Shown piece by piece: positions 34,152 to 40,206 of a stretch of DNA of 40,206 nucleotides; position 1 is the first letter of the stretch, and each line of letters opens with the position of its first letter. The notes under the pieces are model-generated. The model had not been told where the DNA came from, ran no database searches, and saw nothing but the letters and a program-made list of their open reading frames with translations. The position numbers and the translations under genes were made by a program. The stretch is from an uncultured Hellea sp. (GTDB lineage: Bacteria > Pseudomonadota > Alphaproteobacteria > Caulobacterales > Maricaulaceae): the NCBI GenBank assembly GCA_937995665.1, contig CALKIX010000065.1, positions 1 through 40,206 on the forward strand. The letters run 5' to 3'.

Positions 34152-35936
34152 ATGACTGAATGGATTGATCATACATATGACGTCGTTGTTGTTGGCGCTG
34201 GCGGCTCTGGCCTTCGGGCGACACTCGGCGCGGCTCAAGCAGGCTTAAAGACAGCATGTGTCTCTAAAGTTTTCCCAACGCGCTCTCACACAGTGGCTGC
34301 GCAGGGCGGTATCGCCGCCTCACTTGGTAATATGGGGCCAGATGATTGGCGCTGGCACATGTATGACACGGTCAAAGGCTCTGATTGGCTAGGTGACCAA
34401 GACAGCATTGAATATCTTTGCCGCGAAGCGCCCAAGGCGGTTTACGAGCTAGAACATTGGGGCATGCCTTTCTCGCGTAATGAGGACGGCAAGATTTATC
34501 AACGCCCCTTTGGTGGTCATACAACTGAGATGGGCAATGGCCCGCCCGTACAGCGCACTTGCGCGGCGGCTGACCGTACGGGTCACGCTATGCTTCATAC
34601 GCTTTACGGACAGTCGCTGCGTAATGATGCTGAGTTTTTCATCGAATACTTCGCGCTTGATCTTATCATGGAAGACGGCGTGTGCCGCGGTATTACCGCT
34701 TGGAAACTTGATGATGGAACACTTCACCGTTTCCGCGCGCAAAAAGTTATTCTCGCAACAGGCGGTTATGGCCGCGTCTTCTTCAGCGCGACCTCGGCTC
34801 ATACGTGTACGGGCGATGGGAATGCGATGGTGTTGCGGGCTGGCTTGCCGCTCCAAGATTTGGAATTCATCCAATTTCATCCCACCGGCATTTACGGCGC
34901 GGGCTGCCTGATTACAGAAGGCGCGCGCGGTGAGGGCGGTTACCTCACCAATTCCGAAGGCGAGCGCTTTATGGAGCGCTATGCGCCAAGCGTGAAAGAT
35001 TTGGCTCCGCGCGATATGGTATCGCGCGCTATGGTCATGGAAATTCGCGAAGGCCGCGGCGTGGGTAAAGATAAAGATCATATCTTCCTGCATTTGGACC
35101 ATCTTGATCCCAAAGTTCTGGCGGCGCGCCTGCCAGGCATTTCTGAAACGGCTAAGATCTTCTCTGGCGTTGATGTGACGCGCGAGCCTATTCCTGTGCT
35201 GCCGACGTGCCATTATAATATGGGCGGTATTCAAACCAATTATCACGGCGAAGTGCTTACGAAAAAAGGGAAGAACCCTGACGCCGTTGTCGAAGGCCTT
35301 ATGGCTGTGGGCGAAGCGGCGTGCGTGTCTGTTCACGGCGCAAACCGCTTAGGCTCTAACAGTTTGATTGACCTTGTGGTCTTTGGCCGCGCGGCCGGTC
35401 TTCGCTGCGGCGAAACGCTTAAGCCTAATCTAAATCAAAAGCCGCTGGCTGCAAATGCGGGCGAGGGTTCTATTGCGCGTCTTGAGAAGTTTAAAAATGC
35501 GAGCGGCTCTCTGAAAGTTGCCGAAGTGCGTCTTAATCTTCAAAAAGCCATGCAAGAGCATTGCGCGGTTTTCCGCACCGAAGAAAGCATGGCCGAGGGC
35601 GTTGTTAAAGTGACTAAGGTTGCCGAAACGCTTAAGGATGTTGCCGTCTATGATAAGAGCATGGTCTGGAATACGGACCTCATGGAAGCGCTAGAACTGG
35701 ATAACCTTGTGAGCCAAGCGATGGTCACTATGGCGTCTGCTGATAACCGCAAAGAATCGCGCGGCGCGCATGCCCATGAGGATTATTCCGAACGTGATGA
35801 TAAGAAATGGATGAAGCATACCCTTGCTTGGTATGATGGCGACAAGAATACCGTCAAAATCGACTACCGCCCTGTCCATGATTACACCATGACTGACGGC
35901 ATTGATTACATTAAGCCCAAGAAACGGGTTTACTAA
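34152..35936 (+). CDS. sdhA: Succinate dehydrogenase flavoprotein subunit
   Basis: A 594-residue flavoprotein that oxidises succinate to fumarate. It has the FAD fold [20 protein letters not shown], the covalent-flavin histidine in [41 protein letters not shown] and [22 protein letters not shown]. The usual length and C-terminus ([26 protein letters not shown]) are complete. The operon ends here at a terminator, and sdhB, normally next, is absent from the window. Confidence 0.97.
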   Translation: MTEWIDHTYDVVVVGAGGSGLRATLGAAQAGLKTACVSKVFPTRSHTVAAQGGIAASLGNMGPDDWRWHMYDTVKGSDWLGDQDSIEYLCREAPKAVYELEHWGMPFSRNEDGKIYQRPFGGHTTEMGNGPPVQRTCAAADRTGHAMLHTLYGQSLRNDAEFFIEYFALDLIMEDGVCRGITAWKLDDGTLHRFRAQKVILATGGYGRVFFSATSAHTCTGDGNAMVLRAGLPLQDLEFIQFHPTGIYGAGCLITEGARGEGGYLTNSEGERFMERYAPSVKDLAPRDMVSRAMVMEIREGRGVGKDKDHIFLHLDHLDPKVLAARLPGISETAKIFSGVDVTREPIPVLPTCHYNMGGIQTNYHGEVLTKKGKNPDAVVEGLMAVGEAACVSVHGANRLGSNSLIDLVVFGRAAGLRCGETLKPNLNQKPLAANAGEGSIARLEKFKNASGSLKVAEVRLNLQKAMQEHCAVFRTEESMAEGVVKVTKVAETLKDVAVYDKSMVWNTDLMEALELDNLVSQAMVTMASADNRKESRGAHAHEDYSERDDKKWMKHTLAWYDGDKNTVKIDYRPVHDYTMTDGIDYIKPKKRVY

Positions 35937-35966
35937 GCCTCGCCGCTCTGGATTTAAAGACGTTCA

Positions 35967-35996
35967 ACGCGCTTCCTTTTGGAGGCGCGTTTTTTT
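35967..35996 (+). terminator. Intrinsic terminator of the sdh operon
   Basis: ACGCGCTTCC (35967-35976) pairs with GGAGGCGCGT (35981-35990) with one G-T pair and a TTTT loop, followed by T residues to 35996. It lies 31 bp after the sdhA stop. Confidence 0.9.
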
Positions 35997-36129
35997 GTGA
36001 TTCTAGTTTTTTGATTCTGGCCGCGCAGCAAGGAGGCCTATGAGAACTTAGGGGGAGCAAGGCGGTCATTTTTAAGCCATCACGATTAAAATGCCTTGCG
36101 ATTCTCTTTTCTGCTTGCATCTTTTCTGG

Positions 36130-36143
36130 CACTACATATTGTG
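36130..36143. promoter_or_regulatory. NrdR-like box 1
   Basis: CACTACATATTGTG matches the core of the NrdR consensus (CACWATATATWGTG) at 13 of 14 positions. Its centre is 31 bp from that of box 2, the spacing of tandem NrdR boxes. Confidence 0.75.
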
Positions 36144-36160
36144 GTTTTAGCAAATCAGTG

Positions 36161-36174
36161 AACCATATATGGTT
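36161..36174. promoter_or_regulatory. NrdR-like box 2
   Basis: AACCATATATGGTT is a perfect 14-bp palindrome, 55 bp before the nrdB start. Its centre, ATATAT, matches the NrdR box while the outer positions deviate. Together with box 1 it forms the typical two-box operator of ribonucleotide reductase genes. Confidence 0.7.
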
Positions 36175-36228
36175 TTAATTTGTGTCTTATTATGTTTTAG
36201 CGCGCATTTAGGCCTTGAGGGGGTAATT

Positions 36229-37275
36229 ATGGGAAAAATAGACTTTGTAAAACAGCCAGGATCTGGCCTTTTAACGCCTAGCCATAGTTATAAACCCTTC
36301 CGCTATCCATGGGCCTATGAGTTTTGGCAAAAGCAGCAGCAGGTTCACTGGATGCCCGAAGAAGTGCCGCTGGGCGAGGACCTGAAAGATTGGTCGACGA
36401 ACCTCACTGATGTTGAACGCAATTTGCTCACACAGATTTTCCGCTTCTTTACCCAGTCTGATGTCGAAGTTGGCGGGAACTATATGGAAAATTATATGCC
36501 GCTCTTCAAACCTGTTGAAGTGCGCATGATGCTTGCCTCCTTCTCTAATATGGAAACCATCCACATCGCGGCCTATGCATTATTGCTCGAGACGATTGGC
36601 ATGCCTGATTCAGAGTTCTCTGCCTTTATGGAATATGAGGAAATGGCGGCTAAGCATGATTACCTCGGCAAGTTTGGCGTGGATAATGAGCGCGATATTC
36701 TCACTTCTATGGCGGTTTTTGGCGGCTTTACTGAAGGCTTGCAGCTTTTTGCCTCTTTCGCGATGTTGATGAATTTCCCGCGCCTGAATAAAATGAAGGG
36801 CATGGGCCAAATTGTAACCTGGTCAATCCGTGATGAAAGCTTGCATTGCGAGGGCATGATTAAGCTCTTCCACACATTCGCCCAAGAGACAGGCGCGCTA
36901 ACCCCTGCTGTTGCTGATGACATTATTGATTGTTGCAAAACGGTCGTCTCGCTTGAAGATAAATTCATCGATTTGGCTTTCGAAATGGGCCCAGTTGAAG
37001 GTATGACCTCTGAGGATATTAAGCGCTATATTCGCTATATTGCCGATTGGCGCCTTGGACAGCTCGGCCTGCCAGCGGTTTACGGTATTAAAGATCACCC
37101 TCTGCCTTGGCTGACAGAAATTTTGAATGGCGTTGAGCATGCGAACTTCTTTGAGGCGCGCGCAACGGAATATTCCAAAGGTGCTACGCAAGGAAAATGG
37201 CATGGCGATGAAGGTGTCTGGGGCAAGTTCGCAGACCTCCAAAGCCGTAAGCTAGAGGGTGTTGTTTCGAATTAA
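36229..37275 (+). CDS. nrdB: Class I ribonucleotide reductase, beta subunit (R2)
   Basis: A 348-residue radical-generating subunit. The di-iron ligands appear as D78 (TQSDVEV), E109 and H112 (METIH), a second E in YEEMAAKHD, and the later E and H in RDESLHCEG. The radical tyrosine is present as Y116, seven residues after E109, which argues for the ordinary tyrosyl-radical type rather than class Ic. ATG 36229 has GAGGGGG at good spacing; an upstream in-frame ATG at 36169 lies inside box 2 and is rejected. nrdA is not adjacent, at least on this side. Control by NrdR is suggested by the two boxes upstream. Confidence 0.95.
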   Translation: MGKIDFVKQPGSGLLTPSHSYKPFRYPWAYEFWQKQQQVHWMPEEVPLGEDLKDWSTNLTDVERNLLTQIFRFFTQSDVEVGGNYMENYMPLFKPVEVRMMLASFSNMETIHIAAYALLLETIGMPDSEFSAFMEYEEMAAKHDYLGKFGVDNERDILTSMAVFGGFTEGLQLFASFAMLMNFPRLNKMKGMGQIVTWSIRDESLHCEGMIKLFHTFAQETGALTPAVADDIIDCCKTVVSLEDKFIDLAFEMGPVEGMTSEDIKRYIRYIADWRLGQLGLPAVYGIKDHPLPWLTEILNGVEHANFFEARATEYSKGATQGKWHGDEGVWGKFADLQSRKLEGVVSN

Positions 37276-37354
37276 AAGGCGGTAACTCAAAGCCATTGAT
37301 TTGAATAATTTGTTATCTATTTTGCTGGGGCGGCAAATTCGATTATAAGGATGT

Positions 37355-38128
37355 ATGACCAGCCGCATTAAAAACTTTGACGGTATTTTCAATTTCCGTG
37401 ACTTTGGCGATTACCCAACACAAGATGGGCGGCGAATTCAAAAAGATATTTTATATCGCTCCGCTCATCTAAACGCGATCAGTGCTGATGACAATAATAC
37501 CTTGTCTGAAATGGACATTGGCCTCGTTGTTGATCTTCGCTATGCGCCCGAACGTGCGAAGCAGCCGAGCCTATGGCAGCCCCAAAATGTATTTAATTAT
37601 CCCGACCCCATCGATAAACCCAGCACGAAAGTCGCACCGCATGAGGCTTTTTTAGAACATGAGCTGGAAACGCCAGCCGATGCACGCGCTTATATGATGA
37701 GTTCTTATGCGAGGCGCCCTGATATGCCGGGCTTTCGACAAATTTTTGGTGATACGCTGCGCCATATGGCGGCGACTGGGGAGGGGGTGCTTGTGCATTG
37801 CGCCGCTGGTAAAGACCGTACAGGCACGCTTTGCGCAATCATTCAAGGCGCGCTGGGCGTAAGTCCTGATCTTATCATGGAAGACTATATGCTGACAATG
37901 AAAGCCGTTGATATACCGTCTATTCTTGAACCCGCTGCACAGATGTATTCTGAGCGCTATGGGAAAAACTTTGAGCCTGCAGCGATTGAGCCCATGTTTA
38001 GCGTGGAAGAAGACTATTTGCGCAGCAGCATAAATATAATCGAAGATATGGATTATTATATTCGCGAAGGACTTGGGGTTTCTGACAAAGAAAAAGCCGC
38101 TTTGAAAGCGGCCTATCTCGTAAGTTAG
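37355..38128 (+). CDS. Tyrosine-protein phosphatase-like protein (Y_phosphatase3 family)
   Basis: A 257-residue protein with the P-loop HCAAGKDRTG (C149 nucleophile, R155), preceded by FNFRDFGDYPT and LYRSAHL, the pattern of bacterial Tyr/lipid phosphatases of the Y_phosphatase3 group. There is no signal peptide, so a cytoplasmic role is likely. The substrate (phosphotyrosine or phosphoinositide) is not deducible. AAGG lies 4 bases before ATG 37355. It is a separate unit from nrdB and convergent with the Tad genes 16 bp away. Confidence 0.88.
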   Translation: MTSRIKNFDGIFNFRDFGDYPTQDGRRIQKDILYRSAHLNAISADDNNTLSEMDIGLVVDLRYAPERAKQPSLWQPQNVFNYPDPIDKPSTKVAPHEAFLEHELETPADARAYMMSSYARRPDMPGFRQIFGDTLRHMAATGEGVLVHCAAGKDRTGTLCAIIQGALGVSPDLIMEDYMLTMKAVDIPSILEPAAQMYSERYGKNFEPAAIEPMFSVEEDYLRSSINIIEDMDYYIREGLGVSDKEKAALKAAYLVS

Positions 38129-38144
38129 TGATTCTGTCCGTTCA

Positions 38145-38807
38145 TTAACAGCTAGGTTTTCCCGCTAAAAAGCCGCAATCATATGTTGTGCTGCCTCCGC
38201 CAGCGCTGACATCAAATGTGACTTGAGCGGACTTACGCGGCTTTAACAAAAATGTGTCCGTCAAAGTCACCGCTCTCGGGTTTTTCGACAGAGGGGCAGT
38301 CGTATGGGTGTCTTCATTATAAGACATCAATGAAAATCTATAATCATATGCAACACGGGCCACAACAACGCCAGAGCTTGCGTTTAAGAGGCGCGCGTCA
38401 ATATCATTGGTGCTATATGCCTCTCCAAAGCTGCCACCTAATGTCGCTTGGCCATTAGTGACGATGTTACCATTCGTATCTAGAGAATAGCTCGTGATTT
38501 CGATATTTACTCGACTGCTATCGGGTTCTTCGAGGGTCAGGAGTACAGCATTCATGATATTTGACATATCGTCTTTTGTGACGCTTGACTTTTGCGTGGT
38601 CAAATCTCCTGCGACGTTAGCGGCATGAGAAACCCGCCGATCCTCGGCAATCAGAAGCGATAGCTCCGCGAGCCCTAGATACATTAAAATCATAATAGGG
38701 GCTACAAATGCGAATTCGATGGCTGCAACGCCCTCTCGAGAGGCGCGATAAGCTCTGACGGATTTTTTCGCCCATTCTTGGCTACTTCTGATTAAATATG
38801 TGAACAC
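38145..38807 (-). CDS. TadG/TadE-like pilus assembly protein
   Basis: A 220-residue protein with the TadE-like motif SREGVAAIEFAFVAPIMILMYLGLAEL, a single N-terminal membrane helix carrying the G-x-x-A-I-E-F prepilin-like site, then a periplasmic domain with two terminal cysteines. GTG 38807 is chosen because GAGGAG is six bases before it; ATG 38834 would overlap the upstream gene. It probably takes part in Tad (Flp) pilus biogenesis as a pseudopilin, in an operon with the TadE gene 17 bp upstream. Confidence 0.88.
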   Translation of the reverse strand: MFTYLIRSSQEWAKKSVRAYRASREGVAAIEFAFVAPIMILMYLGLAELSLLIAEDRRVSHAANVAGDLTTQKSSVTKDDMSNIMNAVLLTLEEPDSSRVNIEITSYSLDTNGNIVTNGQATLGGSFGEAYSTNDIDARLLNASSGVVVARVAYDYRFSLMSYNEDTHTTAPLSKNPRAVTLTDTFLLKPRKSAQVTFDVSAGGGSTTYDCGFLAGKPSC

Positions 38808-38824
38808 GTTATTCTCCTCAACCC

Positions 38825-39439
38825 CTAAGCGCATGTCGGGCTCGTCCCAAGCGGAAAGGGCTCATTTTGGAAAGCCGTTGTACTATTAATTAGGTGAATA
38901 TTCTGGCCTGGCAAATTCTCAAGAAGTGTGAGCTGCTTAGGTAGAATAAGGCTATAATAGTATAGGCCTCTGACAACAACTGGAACATCGGCACTGGTTT
39001 CAACCAATCCAGCATATTCTCCATTTGGAATAGCAGGCGGTTCTGCATCGGGATCATCAGGGTCTGGCGCTGGTGGATTAGGCGGGGTAGCTAATACAAT
39101 TGAGCCGAAATTTGCACCGCTAACGACGTCAAGGCGGAGGCGGTTTTCGCAATCTCCGACAGAGACCATGTTGTTGCAAACCAGTTTTTTAAATGAAGCT
39201 TGTCCGCAATTTTGATAGTTACCCGTACGAATTTGTCGTCCAGCTTCACTTACTGCGAAATTTAGCGTCGAAGATATGAAAAATATAATGGCCAGCTCTA
39301 ATATCGCAAAAAGCAACATGAAAAAGGGCAGGGCCAGAAGTGAAAACTCTATCGCAGTTGCCCCCTCATTATCTTTTTTGAAGTTAGCAATTCTGTCTTT
39401 TAAATTTTGTCTAAAATCTATCATATCCCTTAGTCCCAT
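38825..39439 (-). CDS. TadE-like pilus assembly protein
   Basis: A pseudopilin-like protein of about 204 residues with EGATAIEFSLLALPFFMLLFAILEL and a downstream periplasmic domain. It has a Pro/Asp-rich insert (PPNPPAPDPDDPDAEPP) and several cysteines. In the Tad system TadE and TadF/TadG are processed by prepilin peptidase and needed for pilus assembly. Starts 39439 (ATG) and 39424 (ATG) are both possible; AGG is better spaced for 39439. A perfect CtrA-type site lies 57 bp upstream. Confidence 0.88.
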   Translation of the reverse strand: MGLRDMIDFRQNLKDRIANFKKDNEGATAIEFSLLALPFFMLLFAILELAIIFFISSTLNFAVSEAGRQIRTGNYQNCGQASFKKLVCNNMVSVGDCENRLRLDVVSGANFGSIVLATPPNPPAPDPDDPDAEPPAIPNGEYAGLVETSADVPVVVRGLYYYSLILPKQLTLLENLPGQNIHLINSTTAFQNEPFPLGTSPTCA

Positions 39440-39495
39440 AGGCACGCCTGCATGAAACTATGGCAGAGAGATTAACATTCACGTAAAGAATAGTC

Positions 39496-39510
39496 TTAAT
39501 AAAGAGTTAA
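39496..39510. promoter_or_regulatory. CtrA-type binding site
   Basis: TTAA (39496-39499) and TTAA (39507-39510) are separated by exactly seven bases, TAAAGAG, the full CtrA consensus TTAA-N7-TTAA. It lies upstream of the Tad operon, as in cell-cycle-controlled pilus genes of Caulobacter. Confidence 0.65.
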
Positions 39511-39552
39511 GATTTGTCCTAATTGTTTAGTTTCTTGAGTACCTGCTAGGCC

Positions 39553-40137
39553 TTAGAACCCAGGTGAGGAAGAGAAACTTGACCCGCTACCATTTGGCGG
39601 CGTTGAAGATAATGACCCTCCCAGACTAGGTGAGCTTACAAATGATGTATTGGAGCCACCAAAAAGTGTTGGCGATGTTGAGGCCGCATTATTAGTGATA
39701 TTTTCGGCGGATCCTGAATTAGCGTCAATAAAACCTGGGCTATCGCCAAGAACAGGCGAGGGTAGGCAGTTTGGTGTACAGCTATAACTCTCGCGCACTT
39801 TACCATTATATAAGCGCACGCCGTGGCTTGGTTGTGTTTGAGTCACTTGAATATCAGCGTTTAAAATAGAATGGCCCTCAGCATTGAGAACAATGAGGTT
39901 AGTTTCGCCATACCCTCGGCCAACAACAAAGATAGTATTTGCAGAATGGATAGATATGTCTGCAATATTTGGATTACCTACGACAATCGCTCCAGCATTT
40001 TCAGGAAGATAAACGACTTCTGTCTTGTTTAAATCCACACTATAATGTTGACCGGCAAAGGCTGCCATTGAGCTGACGGTAAGACCCAGCACAGCAAGGC
40101 TGCATGAAATCATGTATTTTTTACAGCTAGAAATCAT
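39553..40137 (-). CDS. Stand-alone pilus/secretin N-terminal-domain protein (CpaC-N-like)
   Basis: A 194-residue exported protein with a signal peptide (cleavage near MAAFAGQ). A 90-residue domain follows that matches the N-terminal region of CpaC/RcpA-type secretins: LNKTEVVYLPENAGAIVVGNP, then IADISIHSANTIFVVGRGYGETNLIVL. The secretin core is missing. The rest is a Ser/Gly/Asn-rich low-complexity tail. GGAG lies just before ATG 40137. It is 113 bp upstream of the TadE start on the same strand and probably helps Tad pilus assembly. Confidence 0.82.
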   Translation of the reverse strand: MISSCKKYMISCSLAVLGLTVSSMAAFAGQHYSVDLNKTEVVYLPENAGAIVVGNPNIADISIHSANTIFVVGRGYGETNLIVLNAEGHSILNADIQVTQTQPSHGVRLYNGKVRESYSCTPNCLPSPVLGDSPGFIDANSGSAENITNNAASTSPTLFGGSNTSFVSSPSLGGSLSSTPPNGSGSSFSSSPGF

Positions 40138-40206
40138 AGAACTTTCTCCAAAGCTTTTATGTCGTCTAGCTAAATGTAGTGAACGAACCGTTTACAAATG
40201 CGCGAG

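Noticed and set aside
34449-35336. Open frame of 295 codons on the minus strand inside sdhA
   Set aside because: It lies fully opposite a canonical sdhA and shows no domain; it reflects codon bias of the real gene.
35911-36153. Minus-strand frame of 80 codons between sdhA and nrdB
   Set aside because: It overlaps the sdhA end, the terminator and NrdR box 1 and has no ribosome binding site or motif.
36169-36228. Upstream extension of nrdB from ATG 36169
   Set aside because: That ATG lies inside the second NrdR-like box, and ATG 36229 has a far better ribosome binding site and the family-typical N-terminus.

Overview
The window looks like a chromosomal segment of a free-living aerobic alphaproteobacterium, probably from the Caulobacterales/Maricaulales (Hyphomonadaceae-like) side. 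Lineage markers are a GapR-type (DUF2312) protein, a RegB/RegA redox two-component pair with a SenC/SCO protein, a three-part proton-translocating transhydrogenase (pntAA-pntAB-pntB), an aa3-type oxidase subunit IV and a perfect CtrA-type site (TTAA-N7-TTAA) in front of Tad pilus genes. The taxonomic call is inference from gene content. No rRNA, tRNA, CRISPR array, insertion sequence or prophage was seen, and no gene-free stretch exceeds 300 bases.

Layout. 1-2.7 kb: a left-truncated fumarylacetoacetate-hydrolase-fold enzyme, divergent from an MFE-2-like short-chain dehydrogenase and a 2-keto-4-pentenoate hydratase-like protein, with a 20-bp inverted repeat between them. 2.7-5.9 kb: a YidB/DUF937 protein and two secreted glycine-zipper proteins, each with its own terminator. 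6.0-8.6 kb: regA and regB, with senC divergent from regB. 8.7-12.6 kb: cobalamin adenosyltransferase with a twin-transmembrane protein, gapR, two unrecognised genes and an NtrC-type sigma-54 activator. 12.8-16.1 kb: oxidase subunit IV and the pnt operon. 16.2-22.2 kb: a secreted hypothetical, a divergent phosphoenolpyruvate carboxylase coupled to gap, and a renalase-like flavoprotein. 22.2-24.7 kb: a TonB receptor with Glu/His-rich segments behind a small HxCxxC protein, with a Zur-like operator over the promoter. 24.8-31.1 kb: a CPA1 antiporter, pyruvate carboxylase and rarA. 31.2-33.3 kb: an unusual membrane-spanning protein with DUF1508-like repeats. 33.4-35.9 kb: sdhC-sdhD-sdhA without sdhB. 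36.1-37.3 kb: nrdB behind a tandem pair of NrdR-like boxes. 37.4-40.1 kb: a tyrosine-phosphatase-like protein, then TadG-like, TadE and a stand-alone CpaC-N-terminal-type protein.

Much of the content is central and respiratory metabolism: anaplerosis (pyc, ppc), glycolysis (gap), the succinate dehydrogenase core, NADPH supply (pnt), oxidase assembly (senC, subunit IV) and redox control (regBA). The least explained items are the DUF1508-repeat membrane protein at 31.2 kb, which shares a C-x11-C module with the zipper protein at 3.3-4.9 kb; the PEP carboxylase homologue with altered catalytic motifs and no canonical start where its N-terminus should begin; and the candidate zinc-acquisition unit.
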